Below are positions 32,788 to 42,220 of a DNA stretch of 64,000 nucleotides, piece by piece (within the stretch, counting starts at the first letter, position 1; each line of letters begins with the position of its first letter). The stretch comes from Pseudomonadota bacterium (GTDB lineage: Bacteria > Pseudomonadota > Gammaproteobacteria > Steroidobacterales > Steroidobacteraceae). A program made the translations under genes and the position numbers. The notes beneath the pieces are model-generated. The model saw nothing but the letters and a program-made list of their open reading frames with translations. It made no database searches and was not told the DNA's origin. Location: the NCBI GenBank assembly GCA_026398735.1, contig JAPLSH010000016.1, positions 49,644-113,643 on the forward strand, read 5' to 3'.

Positions 32788-33696
32788 TCAGTCGGGCACT
32801 GGCACGGCGGCCAGCAGCGTTTGTATCAGCAGCACATCGCTGCTGCCGTCCTGTGGCAGCAAACGATGTGCAGCGATGGCCGGCAGCACGGCTTGTACGT
32901 CCTCGGGCAACACGGCATCACGACCTTGCACCAAGGCCCAAGCGCGTGCAGCGCGCAGTAGACCCACGCCGGCGCGTGGTGATAGGCCTCGGCCGCTGCG
33001 TCCGCTGTCACGCGTCCAGGCCAACAGCGCCTGTACATAATCGAGCAGCGGCGCGGAAACATGCACGGCAGCGGCTTGCGCTTGCAGCTGCAGCAACTGT
33101 GCGGCAGAGATCACCGGTTGCACCGCTGCCAGTGCAGCGCGGGGGTCTTGACCTGCGAGCAGCAGGCGTTCCTGCGAGGCAGGCGGATAGCCCAGCGTCA
33201 CACGCATCAGAAAACGATCTAGCTGCGATTCAGGCAACGGGAAGGTGCCGCGCTGGTCGTGAGGGTTTTGTGTTGCGACAACAAAGAAGGGCTCTGGAAG
33301 ACCGTGGCGCTGGCCATCGATGCTGACTTGGCGCTCTTCCATGGCTTCCAGCAGCGCGCTTTGTGTACGCGGACTGGCACGATTGATTTCATCTGCCACC
33401 AGTACCTGCGTAAACAGCGGACCTGGGCGAAATTCAAACTGCTGGCTGTTGCGCTCGAACACCGACACGCCCAGCAGATCCGCCGGCAGTAGGTCGCTGG
33501 TGAACTGCACGCGTTGCCATTGCAGGCCCAGCACCCGGGCCAGTGCATGGGCGAGGGTGGTCTTGCCGACCCCCGGCATATCTTCCAGCAGCAGATGGCC
33601 GCGGGCCAGCAAACAGGCCAGGCACAGCCGCAGTTGCTGCGGTTTGCCCAGCAGAATGGTGTCGAGGGTTGAGAGGGTCTGTGCCAGCGGATCCAT
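32788..33696 (-). CDS. MoxR family AAA+ ATPase
   Basis: A cytosolic protein of 302 aa. Walker A is MPGVGKTTLAHALA, Walker B LVADEINRASPRTQSALLEAMEE, sensor I VVATQNPHDQRGTFPLPESQLDRF, with a C-terminal lid (LSPRAGVGLLRAARAWAL). It is chaperone-like and acts on partner membrane or vWA proteins. It is the first gene of the MoxR-DUF58-TgpA/MtfA operon and lies 27 bases after the valS stop on the same strand. Confidence 0.95.
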   Translation of the reverse strand: MDPLAQTLSTLDTILLGKPQQLRLCLACLLARGHLLLEDMPGVGKTTLAHALARVLGLQWQRVQFTSDLLPADLLGVSVFERNSQQFEFRPGPLFTQVLVADEINRASPRTQSALLEAMEERQVSIDGQRHGLPEPFFVVATQNPHDQRGTFPLPESQLDRFLMRVTLGYPPASQERLLLAGQDPRAALAAVQPVISAAQLLQLQAQAAAVHVSAPLLDYVQALLAWTRDSGRSGRGLSPRAGVGLLRAARAWALVQGRDAVLPEDVQAVLPAIAAHRLLPQDGSSDVLLIQTLLAAVPVPD

Positions 33697-33722
33697 GCAG
33701 TGCCTCCGCCGGCACGATGCCG

Positions 33723-36479
33723 TCAGGATGTTTGCAGCAGACCCTGCACTACCTCGATTTGCCGAGCGAGGCTCTCGTTCACCTTTTCGAACTGTGCGAT
33801 GCGTTCGCGCTCTGTGGCGACCACCTCGGGTGGTGCATTTGCGACGAAGTTGGCATTACTGAGCTTGGCAGTGGCCTTGGTGATCTCTTGGCGGTTCTTG
33901 TCGAGCCGCTTACCCAGACGCGCCAGCTCGGCCGCCGGGTCGATAAGACCTGCCATGGGCACCAGCAGCGTCATGTCACCCACCACGGCGCTGGCACTGG
34001 GCGGTGCAATGGCATCGGCTGCCAGCAGTTGCGGCGGCTCGATGCCGGCAAGGCGACCGAGCAATGCAGCATGCTGTTGCAGCAGCTGATGATCCGTGGC
34101 GGTGCCGCCTGCTACTAGCAGCGGCAGTTTGCGCGCCGGGCTGATGTCCATTTCGCCGCGGACCTGTCGCACGCCAAGAATGACGGCCTGCAGCCACTGT
34201 ACCTGCTGCTCTGCATCGGCATCGCTGGCAAGGGATGCAGCCTGCGGCCAAGGTGCCAGCATCAGCGATTCGCCGGTGACGCCCGCCAACGGTGCGACCT
34301 TGCGCCAGATCTCTTCGGTGATGAACGGCATGACCGGATGCAGGGCACGCAGCAGTGTTTCCAGTACATCGAGCAGCGTGCGGCGCGTGGCCGCTGCGGC
34401 AGCCGCGTCGTCGCCTTGCAACACCGGCTTGGCCAGTTCCAGGTACCAATCGCAGAACTCGTGCCAGGTGAACTCATAGAGCGACGTGGCAACAAAATCG
34501 AGACGGTAGTCTGTGATGCCGGCATCGACCCGGCCCAACGTGTGTGCCAGGCGCGAGACGATCCAGCGGTCGATGATGGAGGCCGGTGCAGTGCCCGCCG
34601 CAGCGATGTCCTTGTCTTCGGTCATCATCAAAGCAAAGCGCGCCGCATTCCACAGCTTGTTGCAGAAGTTGCGATAGCCGCCGACACGACCCAGATCAAA
34701 GCGGATGTCGCGGCTTTGCGTGGCCAGTGCTGCAAAGGTAAAGCGCAGCGCATCGGTGCCGTGCGGCTCGATGCCGTCAGGGAACTGCTTGCGCGTGGCT
34801 TTGTCGATGGCCGGCGCCAGATGCGGCTGCATTAATCCGGTGGTGCGCTTGGCCAGCAGCGCGTCGAGCGTGATGCCATCGACGATATCCAGCGGATCCA
34901 GGACATTGCCCTTGGACTTGGACATCTTCTGGCCTTCGCCATCGCGCACCAAGCCATGCACATACACTTCGCGGAACGGCACATCGCCCATGAACTTGAT
35001 GCCAAACATCATCATGCGCGCAACCCAGAAGAAGATGATGTCAAAGCCCGTGACCAGCACATTGCCCGGGTAATAGCGGCCCAGCTCCGGGGTTTGGTCG
35101 GGCCAGCCCAGCGTCGAGAACGGCCACAGTGCTGATGAGAACCAAGTGTCGAGCACGTCGCTGTCCTGGGTCAGGACCACATCATGACCCAGCTTGGCGC
35201 GTGCCTGAGCCTGCGCGGTATCCGCATCGCGCGCCACATACACATTGCCCGCTTCGTCGTACCAGGCAGGCACACGATGCCCCCACCACAACTGACGGCT
35301 AATGCACCAGTCACGGATGTTGCGCATCCATTCGAAGTAGGTCTTGGACCAGTTCTCGGGCACGAATTTGACGCGCCCGTCTTCTACGGCTTTGATGGCT
35401 GGGCCGGCGAGCGGCTCGATGCGCACATACCATTGGTCGGTGAGTAGTGGCTCGAGAATGGCGCCGCTGCGATCACCGCGCGGCACCATCAGCTTGTGTT
35501 TGTCGATGTGGTCGAGCAGACCTGCCGCCTCGAGCTCGGCCAGCACCTGCGTGCGCGCTGCGACACGATCCAGGCCGCGCAGATGCGCTGGCACATCGTC
35601 ATTGAGGCGCGCATCGGGGGTGAGGATATTGAGCATCGGCAGGCTGTGCCGCTGGCCCACGTCATAGTCGGTGAAGTCGTGAGCCGGCGTGATCTTGACG
35701 CAGCCGGAGCCGAACTCGCGGTCAACAAAGTCATCGCCGATGACCGGGATCAGGCGGCCTGTAATGGGCAGCCGCACCTGCTTACCGATGAGATGACGAT
35801 AGCGTTCATCTTCCGGGTGCACAGCCACGGCGCTGTCACCGAGCATGGTTTCGGGGCGCGTGGTAGCCACTACCAGATGACCGCTGCCATCCTCGAGCGG
35901 ATAGCGCAGGTGCCACAGGCTGCCGTCTTCTTCAGTAGGCAGCACTTCCAGATCACTGAGTGCTGTCAGCAATACCGGATCCCAGTTGACCAGTCGCTTG
36001 CCGCGATAGATGAGGCCTTCTTCGTGCAGGCGCACGAACACTTCGGTGACCGAGCGCGACAGCGACTCGTCCATGGTAAAGCGCTCGCGCGTCCAGTCGA
36101 CCGACGCGCCCATGCGACGCAATTGCTGCGCGATAGTGCCGCCGGACTGGCCCTTCCATTCCCACACGCGCTCGATGAACTTGTCACGGCCCAGATCGTT
36201 ACGGCTCAGGCCTTGGGCATTGAGCTGGCGCTCGACCACCATCTGCGTGGCAATGCCTGCGTGGTCGGTGCCGACTTGCCACAGCGTGTCGTTGCCACGC
36301 ATACGGTGATAGCGCACCAGCGTGTCCATGATGGTGTCTTGGAACGCGTGCCCCATGTGCAGCGTACCGGTCACGTTGGGCGGCGGGATCATGATGCAGT
36401 AGGCATCAGCCTTTGCATCAGCCGAGGGCTTGAAATAGCCGCGTGATTCCCATTCCTGATAAAGCCGCTGCTCGATCTC
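33723..36479 (-). CDS. valS: Valyl-tRNA synthetase lacking its native start
   Basis: Charges tRNA-Val. HIGH motif [16 protein letters not shown]1 editing domain ([26 protein letters not shown]), KMSKS motif [15 protein letters not shown], anticodon domain and a C-terminal coiled coil (about the last 65 residues). About 919 codons are homologous, starting at [16 protein letters not shown]. The normal protein begins about ten residues earlier with its own ATG. Here the sequence runs directly into pepA in another frame. In the valS frame I find no ATG, GTG or TTG near the junction (about 36480), only distant ones inside pepA. So the 5' end appears to be deleted together with any intergenic region or holC. 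Confidence 0.93.
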   Translation of the reverse strand, partial: EIEQRLYQEWESRGYFKPSADAKADAYCIMIPPPNVTGTLHMGHAFQDTIMDTLVRYHRMRGNDTLWQVGTDHAGIATQMVVERQLNAQGLSRNDLGRDKFIERVWEWKGQSGGTIAQQLRRMGASVDWTRERFTMDESLSRSVTEVFVRLHEEGLIYRGKRLVNWDPVLLTALSDLEVLPTEEDGSLWHLRYPLEDGSGHLVVATTRPETMLGDSAVAVHPEDERYRHLIGKQVRLPITGRLIPVIGDDFVDREFGSGCVKITPAHDFTDYDVGQRHSLPMLNILTPDARLNDDVPAHLRGLDRVAARTQVLAELEAAGLLDHIDKHKLMVPRGDRSGAILEPLLTDQWYVRIEPLAGPAIKAVEDGRVKFVPENWSKTYFEWMRNIRDWCISRQLWWGHRVPAWYDEAGNVYVARDADTAQAQARAKLGHDVVLTQDSDVLDTWFSSALWPFSTLGWPDQTPELGRYYPGNVLVTGFDIIFFWVARMMMFGIKFMGDVPFREVYVHGLVRDGEGQKMSKSKGNVLDPLDIVDGITLDALLAKRTTGLMQPHLAPAIDKATRKQFPDGIEPHGTDALRFTFAALATQSRDIRFDLGRVGGYRNFCNKLWNAARFALMMTEDKDIAAAGTAPASIIDRWIVSRLAHTLGRVDAGITDYRLDFVATSLYEFTWHEFCDWYLELAKPVLQGDDAAAAAATRRTLLDVLETLLRALHPVMPFITEEIWRKVAPLAGVTGESLMLAPWPQAASLASDADAEQQVQWLQAVILGVRQVRGEMDISPARKLPLLVAGGTATDHQLLQQHAALLGRLAGIEPPQLLAADAIAPPSASAVVGDMTLLVPMAGLIDPAAELARLGKRLDKNRQEITKATAKLSNANFVANAPPEVVATERERIAQFEKVNESLARQIEVVQGLLQTS

Positions 36480-37956
36480 GCGCCAGAAAGTCTGCCAGCA
36501 AGGGCAGCGGACGACCGGTGCCGCCCTTCTGCGCGCCCGACACCCAAGCGGTGCCTGCGATGTCCATGTGCGCCCAGCTGAGCCCCTTGGTGAACTTGCC
36601 CAGAAACGCGCCGGCGGTGATGACGCCACCATCACGGCCACCGATGTTGGCCATATCGGCAAAGTTGCTCTTGAGCTGTTCGGCATATTCTTCGGTGAGC
36701 GGCAGCTGCCAGCCGCGATCGTCTGCACGATTACCGGCTTGCACCAGCTCTTGGGCCAGCGCGTCATCGTTACCCATGATGCCGGTGATGTGATGGCCCA
36801 GCGCAATGACGCAGGCACCGGTGAGCGTGGCAATGTCGATAACGGTAGCGGGCTTGTAGCGGCGTGCATAGTGGAGTGCATCGCACAGGATCAGGCGACC
36901 CTCGGCATCGGTGTTGAGAATCTCCACACTGAGGCCCGCGGCGCTGGTGACAATGTCGCCGGGGCGCGTGGCGCGGCTGCCGGGCATGTTCTCTACTGCG
37001 GCCACCAGGCCCACCACGTTGATCGGCAGGCGCAGTTCGGCCACCACCTGCATGGCGGCCAGCACACTGCCTGCACCGCACATGTCGTATTTCATTTCGT
37101 CCATCGCGCCAGGGTCTTTGAGCGAGATGCCGCCGGTATCGAAAGTGACACCCTTGCCCACCAACACCACCGGTGCTGCACCGGCCTTGCCACCGCGATG
37201 TTCGATAGCGATGAAACGCGGCGGCTGCGCACTGCCGGCCGACACGGCCAACAGGCAACCCATGCCTTGGCGACGAATAGCGGCTTCGTCGAGCACTTTG
37301 ACCTTGAGCGAGCGGTAGGTGCTGCCCAGTTGCTTGGCCTGTGCGGCCAGATAACGCGGTGTGCAGATATTGCCGGGCAGGTTGCCCAGATTGCGCAGCA
37401 AGTCCATACCGCCGGCTACAGCACTGCCGTGATCGAAGCCGCGGCGCAGCGCCGCAACCCCTGCGCCAGCCGAACCTGCCAGCACTGCAGCCAGCGCCGG
37501 TGCGCGCGGCTTGCGGGCGGTCTTGAGGTCGTTGGTGCGATACAGCGCGCTGTGCGTCAGTTCGGCGATGGCACGACCCAGGTAATAGGGGCGCTCGGCA
37601 AGTTCGGCCGGTGGTTCGATGGCCAGAGCCAGCCGGGCGCTGCGCGTGCGCAGCACGACGCCTAACGCGCTGCTGACGGCCTTGCGCCAGCCGCGGCGGC
37701 TGAAGTTGGCGGCCGCACCCAGGCCCACAACCACGATGCGCGGCGTCCGGGCACCGGGCAGATCCAGCAGCAGCAGAGACTCGCCGGCGCGCGTGGGCAG
37801 ATCGCCGCGTGTCTTGAGAGCCTTGAGCTTGCCGCCTAGAGCTTTGTCCAGTTCCAGCACCAGTGGCGAGAACGCCTCGTCTTCATGCACGCCAATGGCG
37901 ATGCAGTCGGCCCGAACACGGGACAGTGAGGACGGCAGTGACTCGAAATGCATCAT
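36418..37956 (-). CDS. pepA: Leucyl aminopeptidase (M17), 3' end altered by the junction with valS
   Basis: A cytosolic Mn/Zn aminopeptidase. The metal-binding and catalytic blocks [25 protein letters not shown] and the family signature [14 protein letters not shown] are intact, as is [12 protein letters not shown] near the end. Native homology ends at about Arg493 (base 36480, LLADFLAR). The last 19 residues of the listed frame are valS sequence read out of frame, giving 512 aa against about 500 normally. The two start ATGs in tandem (37956 and 37953) have GGAGAG upstream. It is divergent from lptG over 53 bases. The protein is probably functional but lacks its own stop. Confidence 0.92.
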   Translation of the reverse strand: MMHFESLPSSLSRVRADCIAIGVHEDEAFSPLVLELDKALGGKLKALKTRGDLPTRAGESLLLLDLPGARTPRIVVVGLGAAANFSRRGWRKAVSSALGVVLRTRSARLALAIEPPAELAERPYYLGRAIAELTHSALYRTNDLKTARKPRAPALAAVLAGSAGAGVAALRRGFDHGSAVAGGMDLLRNLGNLPGNICTPRYLAAQAKQLGSTYRSLKVKVLDEAAIRRQGMGCLLAVSAGSAQPPRFIAIEHRGGKAGAAPVVLVGKGVTFDTGGISLKDPGAMDEMKYDMCGAGSVLAAMQVVAELRLPINVVGLVAAVENMPGSRATRPGDIVTSAAGLSVEILNTDAEGRLILCDALHYARRYKPATVIDIATLTGACVIALGHHITGIMGNDDALAQELVQAGNRADDRGWQLPLTEEYAEQLKSNFADMANIGGRDGGVITAGAFLGKFTKGLSWAHMDIAGTAWVSGAQKGGTGRPLPLLADFLARDRAAALSGMGITRLFQALG

Positions 37957-38009
37957 GGGGCTCTCCAGCCCGCACCTGCGGGCCTCTCGATGCGCTAGAG
38001 TTTAGCCCA

Positions 38010-39077
38010 ATGCGCGTTCTGGATCGGTACATCGTCAAGACCCTGCTGGCCGCCGTGGCCGTGGTGGCATTGGTCGTGCTGGTGCTGGTCGGCCTGTTCA
38101 TGTTCATCGCCCAGCAGGGCGAGGTGGGCACCGGTGCCTACACCACGCTCAAGGCCCTGCGCTACGTCTTACTGAACCTGCCAGACCAGCTGTTTCAGTA
38201 TCTGCCGGTCATCGCCATCATCGGTTCGCTGACTGGCCTTGGCAGCTTGGCGCGCAGCAGCGAGCTGACAGTGATGCGGGCCTCAGGCGTGTCGATGCTG
38301 CGCATCGGCGGTGCCGTGGCCCAAGCGGCCTTGCTGCTGGTGGTGTTGGCCGTCGCCTTGAGCGAATACGTCGCGCCCGAGTTGGGGCGGCTGTCGCGTG
38401 AACAAAAAGCCATCGCCAAATTCTCGGACATCAGCTTTGCAGGCGAGGGCGGTGCCTGGGTGCGCGATGGCAATCTGTTGTTGCAGATCGAGCGACAATC
38501 CGGTGCCAGCGACTTCGGTGGGCTGCGCGTGTTTGAGCTGACTGCCGAGGGTGACCTTGCCGCGGTGGGTCGCGCCGGCAGTGCCAGCCAGCAGTCCGAG
38601 GGACATTGGCTGCTGCAGGACTATGCGCAATCACGCTTTGCGGCAGAGCGTGTCGAGTTCGTGCAGCAGCCGCAGCGTCAGCTCGACACGCGTATCAGTG
38701 CCAGCTTCCTTGGGCTTGCCACCGCCGATCGCACGCAGATGTCGGTGCGCGCGCTGGCTGCACTGGTCGGTTACCTGCGCAGCAACGGCCAGGCCTCGCA
38801 CGGCTATGAGTTCGCGCTGTGGTCACGCACCGCGCGGGTGACGGCAGTATTTTTTGCGATGTTGCTCGCCCTGCCTTTCGTGTTCGGCTCATTGCGCGCC
38901 TCTGGTGCTGGTGCGCGTGTCACGCTGGGGCTCATCTTGGGGCTGGGCTATTTCCTGCTGCAGCAGATGGTCGAAAGCGGCACGTTGGCATTTGCCTTGC
39001 CGCCTATGCTGCTGGCGTGGGTGCCCACTGTCATCCTGGCCAGCGTGGTGGGCGTGTTGGTGGCGCGACTGCGCTGA
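38010..39077 (+). CDS. lptG: LPS export ABC transporter permease LptG
   Basis: Inner-membrane permease of the LptBFG complex that extracts lipopolysaccharide for transport to the outer membrane. It has 355 aa, three N-terminal and three C-terminal membrane segments around a periplasmic beta-jellyroll, and begins RVLDRYIVKTLLAA. The LptG-type coupling segment ARSSELTVMRASGVSMLRI is present. The ATG at 38010 fits the family start; the open frame upstream is antisense to pepA. lptF normally sits between pepA and lptG but is missing here. Its 3' end overlaps the convergent He_PIG gene by 47 bases. Confidence 0.92.
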   Translation: MRVLDRYIVKTLLAAVAVVALVVLVLVGLFMFIAQQGEVGTGAYTTLKALRYVLLNLPDQLFQYLPVIAIIGSLTGLGSLARSSELTVMRASGVSMLRIGGAVAQAALLLVVLAVALSEYVAPELGRLSREQKAIAKFSDISFAGEGGAWVRDGNLLLQIERQSGASDFGGLRVFELTAEGDLAAVGRAGSASQQSEGHWLLQDYAQSRFAAERVEFVQQPQRQLDTRISASFLGLATADRTQMSVRALAALVGYLRSNGQASHGYEFALWSRTARVTAVFFAMLLALPFVFGSLRASGAGARVTLGLILGLGYFLLQQMVESGTLAFALPPMLLAWVPTVILASVVGVLVARLR

Positions 39078-39843
39078 CGCGAGTTGCTGCTGTGCGGTTG
39101 CCTGCTTGCACTGTGATGCTAAAAGGCGGCAGTTGGGAGACCAGTTCACCGTCGCTGACCAACACACGGATGTTCGGGTAAACGCCTGCCTGCAACCGAC
39201 CCGGACGGCCACTGAGCGCACCGTTGCGGGGATCAAAACTCGCCCAATCCGGCTTGCCCACCACTGCAAAGGTCAATCCTTCCACTGCATCACCGTGCAC
39301 TGCCGGTACGTACTGATAGTTCTGCAGTGCTTCAACCTGAGCAGGTGGATTGCTGGTGATCAGCGGTAACGACTGCAGGCTTGGTCTTGGAATGCAATCG
39401 GCTTTGGCTTCGGGCGCGCTCTTGGATCCTGGTACCAAAGGCACCACGCGCAACGTAAAGGCGGGCAAGGTTTGGGTGGTGACGCCATCGGTGACGCTGA
39501 TACGCACGTTTTGCGTCACGCCCAACTGACGTTGGCTGGGCTTGCCGCTGAGCGTGCCGGTGGCGATATCAAAGCGTGCCCACACGGGCTTGTTTTCGAT
39601 GGACCAGGCCACGGAGCCGAGTTTGCGCAGCACTTGCGGGGTAAAGCGATATTCAATACCGACCTGCGCCACGGTTGAGGCGCGACCATCGATACGCAGC
39701 GGAAATTGCTGCATCAGATGCGTCAATGTGGGGGATTGCGCCTGGGCGGGCGCTAGCCATGCCATCGCAACCCACAACGCGGCTGTGGCGCTGGCGGCTG
39801 CAATCCATGTGCTGCTATCGAGTAGTGCGGTCCAACGCTTCAT
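39031..39843 (-). CDS. Secreted protein with two putative Ig (He_PIG) domains, under a c-di-GMP riboswitch
   Basis: A protein of 270 aa with an N-terminal signal/anchor sequence (WVAMAWLAPAQAQ). Two repeats of the He_PIG pattern are visible: GIEYRFTPQ with KPVWARFDIATGTLSGKP (about 62-120), and NYQYVPAV with KPDWASFDPRNGALSGRP (about 172-245). Both end in a G-xLSG-xP strand. Such domains are cadherin/Ig-like modules of surface and adhesion proteins. No cell-wall anchor or catalytic site is seen. The C-terminus (TRPPRWPG) is short and disordered. The leader carries a cyclic-di-GMP-I riboswitch, so I infer a biofilm or surface-attachment role. Its 3' end overlaps lptG. Confidence 0.78.
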   Translation of the reverse strand: MKRWTALLDSSTWIAAASATAALWVAMAWLAPAQAQSPTLTHLMQQFPLRIDGRASTVAQVGIEYRFTPQVLRKLGSVAWSIENKPVWARFDIATGTLSGKPSQRQLGVTQNVRISVTDGVTTQTLPAFTLRVVPLVPGSKSAPEAKADCIPRPSLQSLPLITSNPPAQVEALQNYQYVPAVHGDAVEGLTFAVVGKPDWASFDPRNGALSGRPGRLQAGVYPNIRVLVSDGELVSQLPPFSITVQAGNRTAATRVSAVAPPTRPPRWPG

Positions 39844-39931
39844 CGCTCTCTGCCCTGCTAGTGCGTAATGCCACCAGGGTTAAGCAAATAGCTTCAGATG
39901 CGGTGCCGCCGCGGACCCTTGCGGTGGGTCA

Positions 39932-40019
39932 GATACCGGCAACCCCGCTATCGGAAGATCTTGCGATCCCTGGACCGGAGGCTTTGCGTCCCCGCCTCGC
40001 GACGGGTATGCCAAGTTGT
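39932..40019 (-). ncRNA. Cyclic-di-GMP-I (GEMM-I) riboswitch
   Basis: Read on the minus strand, this leader matches the GEMM-I consensus in order. A GGCATACC element comes first, where the consensus has GGCAAACC. Next is a stem CCCGUC/GGCGGG closed by a GCGA (GNRA) tetraloop. The invariant GGGACGCAAAGCCUCCGG follows, then a second stem-loop and the closing GAUAGCGGGGUUGCCGG, which corresponds to the GGUAGCGGGGUUACCG of the Vibrio Vc2 aptamer. The tetraloop is followed by a 3' tetraloop-receptor strand. It lies 88 bases upstream of the ATG of the He_PIG gene, in the 274-base gap between galE and that gene. It should bind c-di-GMP and change expression of the downstream gene. No T-run terminator follows, so control is probably translational or Rho-linked. 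Confidence 0.92.
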
Positions 40020-40077
40020 GGACGAAGGCTAGGGGGTCGATTGCAGCCAGGGGGCGCGATGTGACATAGCACCCTCA

Positions 40078-40102
40078 CGCGCTGACACGATATGTCAACG
40101 CG
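40078..40102. repeat. Inverted repeat between galE and the riboswitch leader
   Basis: CGCG-c-TGACA (40078-40087) faces TGTCA-a-CGCG (40093-40102) around a five-base centre CGATA. The arms are nine matched bases with one mismatched position each side. It sits 15 bases past the galE stop. It could be a factor-dependent terminator for galE or an operator for the riboswitch transcript; there is no T-run. The symmetry is seen directly; the role is inferred. Confidence 0.4.
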
Positions 40103-40117
40103 GTGTTGCGAAGCGCG

Positions 40118-41119
40118 CTACCAGGGATTGCGCGCCAGCTGTTCTTCCCAGCGCAGCGAGCTGGTCACGATGCCATCCAGATCGTCTAGTTGTGGTGTCC
40201 AGCCCAGCACTTGGCGGATGCGATCCGCGCTGGCAATCAGCGACGGCGGATCACCCGCACGACGGGGTTCTTCACGCACTGTCAGCGCACGGCCACTGAC
40301 GCGCTCCACACTGCGCAGCACTTCGCGCACGCTGTAGCCGTGGCCATAGCCGCAATTGAGCACATGTGATGCACCGCCGGCGCGCAGATGATCCACTGCG
40401 TTCAGATGCGCGCGTGCCAGATCTGCCACATGGATGTAGTCGCGCACGCCGGTGCCATCGGGCGTGTCGTAATCACTGCCATACACCGACACATGACTGC
40501 GCTTGCCGATACTGGCCTCGCACGCGACCTTGATGAGCAACGTAGCCTTACGGGTGGATTGGCCGATGCGACCCTGCGGGTCTGAGCCGGCCACGTTGAA
40601 ATAGCGCAGGGCTATGTGACGCAGTGGTGAGGCAAAAGACAGATCACGCAGCATCCACTCCGACATCAGCTTGGAGGTGCCATAGGGATTGATGGGTGCC
40701 AACGGCGAATCCTCGGCGGCAAGGCCACTTGCCGGAATGCCATAGACCGCCGCCGTGGAGGAAAATACCACGTTGTGCACACCGGCTTTAAGACATGCGG
40801 CCAGCAGGCTGCGCGTCTGGCAGGTGTTGTTGCCGTAGTACTTGAGCGGATCAGCAACTGACTCCGGGACGATGGTGTGCGCAGCAAAGTGCACAACCGT
40901 ATCTACGCCTTCCTCGATGAGCAGCCGCTCGACCAGCGCGCTGTCGCCGACATCGCCGACGACCAACGGCGCGTCGCCCAGTGACTGACGAAAGCCCGTG
41001 ACCAGATTGTCGAGCACCACCACGCGATCACCGCGTGCGCGCAGCTGCTGCACGGTATGACTGCCGATGTAACCGGCGCCACCGGTCACCAGAATGGTGT
41101 TGCGCTGTGCTTGCGTCAT
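40118..41119 (-). CDS. galE: UDP-glucose 4-epimerase
   Basis: An extended short-chain dehydrogenase of 333 aa interconverting UDP-glucose and UDP-galactose. NAD motif TGGAGYIGSH at residues 11-20, the serine region FSSTAAVYG, the catalytic Tyr-x3-Lys in NPYGTSKLMSE, and DYIHVADLARAH. The open frame starts at 41809, but the ATG at 41119 matches the family start; the rest is antisense to srkA. It supplies galactose units for surface polysaccharide. It is divergent from srkA over 42 bases. Confidence 0.95.
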   Translation of the reverse strand: MTQAQRNTILVTGGAGYIGSHTVQQLRARGDRVVVLDNLVTGFRQSLGDAPLVVGDVGDSALVERLLIEEGVDTVVHFAAHTIVPESVADPLKYYGNNTCQTRSLLAACLKAGVHNVVFSSTAAVYGIPASGLAAEDSPLAPINPYGTSKLMSEWMLRDLSFASPLRHIALRYFNVAGSDPQGRIGQSTRKATLLIKVACEASIGKRSHVSVYGSDYDTPDGTGVRDYIHVADLARAHLNAVDHLRAGGASHVLNCGYGHGYSVREVLRSVERVSGRALTVREEPRRAGDPPSLIASADRIRQVLGWTPQLDDLDGIVTSSLRWEEQLARNPW

Positions 41120-41161
41120 GGAATGCACCTGTCGGACTGAGGGGCCGCTTATGATGCGGCC

Positions 41162-42187
41162 ATGATAGTCGATACCTTGCCGTTTGATGGTCTCTCCCCG
41201 GATGCCGTGCTGGAAAGTGTGGAGTCCGTTGGGCTGGCTTGCGATGGGCGCCTGATGGCGCTCAACAGTTACGAGAATCGCGTCTACCGTTTGGGCATCG
41301 ATCCGATTCCGGCAGACAACCCGGACCCTGGTGTCTTGGCCGATGCCGCCGTAGTGAAGTTTTACCGGCCCGGTCGCTGGAGCGATGCGCAGCTGCGGGA
41401 AGAGCATGAGTTCGCGCTCGAACTGGTGGCTGCAGGATTGCCCGTCGCCGCGCCACTGCGCTTGCAGGGACGCTGCCTGCATCACCATGGCGGCCATCGT
41501 TTCGCTGTGTTCGAGTGTCGTCGCGGTGGCGCCCCCGAACTCGATGCGCCGGGCGCGCGCGAACTGCTGGGCCGTACGCTTGGGCGTGTGCATGCAGTGG
41601 GCGGTCGGCGTGTGTTTGAGTATCGCGAGCGTCTTAGCGATGCGCGCCATGGCGCCAGAGCACGCGCGATAGTACTGGGCTTGCAAGCATTGCCCGATGC
41701 GCAGCGCCAAGCCTATTCGCAGGTCAGTGCTGCATTGATTGAAGCTGTCGCGGCAGCGTTTGCGCCCTTCGAGGGTGAGCGGCTGCTGCGACTGCATGGG
41801 GACTGCCACCTGGGCAATATTTTGTGGAGCGCTACCGGTCCGGTGTTTGTTGATCTGGACGATTGTCGCGCGGGTCCCGCGGTTCAGGATTTGTGGATGT
41901 TCCTCTCCGGCGGCAGTCCTGATACGCAGCGTGCGGAGTGGTCACAGCTGCTCGAGGGCTATACGCAGTTTGCAGACTTTGACTACGCACAGACGGCCTT
42001 GATCGAGCCGCTGCGGGCGCTGCGCATGCTCGAGCACACCGCTTGGGTGGGTAGTCGGTGGCGCGATCCGGCTTTCCCGCGGGCCTTTCCGTGGTTCGCC
42101 GAGCCGCGCTGGTGGGAGCAGCATGTGGCAGACCTGCGAGACCAGATCGAGGCGTTGGCTGATCCACCGTTGCTGCGGTCGTGGTAG
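41162..42187 (+). CDS. srkA: Stress response kinase A (YihE/SrkA) family protein
   Basis: A protein of 341 aa with an aminoglycoside-phosphotransferase-like kinase fold. N-terminal LNSYENRVYRLG, the lysine region AAVVKFYRPGRWSD, the catalytic loop LHGDCHLGNILW and the metal-binding VFVDLDDCRAGPAVQDLWMFL are all present. E. coli SrkA is a Ser/Thr kinase that limits MazEF-linked cell death under stress and Cpx stress. It is divergent from galE and stands alone. Confidence 0.93.
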   Translation: MIVDTLPFDGLSPDAVLESVESVGLACDGRLMALNSYENRVYRLGIDPIPADNPDPGVLADAAVVKFYRPGRWSDAQLREEHEFALELVAAGLPVAAPLRLQGRCLHHHGGHRFAVFECRRGGAPELDAPGARELLGRTLGRVHAVGGRRVFEYRERLSDARHGARARAIVLGLQALPDAQRQAYSQVSAALIEAVAAAFAPFEGERLLRLHGDCHLGNILWSATGPVFVDLDDCRAGPAVQDLWMFLSGGSPDTQRAEWSQLLEGYTQFADFDYAQTALIEPLRALRMLEHTAWVGSRWRDPAFPRAFPWFAEPRWWEQHVADLRDQIEALADPPLLRSW

Positions 42188-42220
42188 TGTTTGCCACACC
42201 ATGGCCTGCACAATCCCGAC

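Noticed and set aside
40093..40098. A perfect TTGACA on the minus strand upstream of the riboswitch as a -35 box
   Set aside because: The nearest -10-like hexamer is 24 bases away and the TTGACA is part of the palindrome at 40078-40102, so promoter status is not supported.
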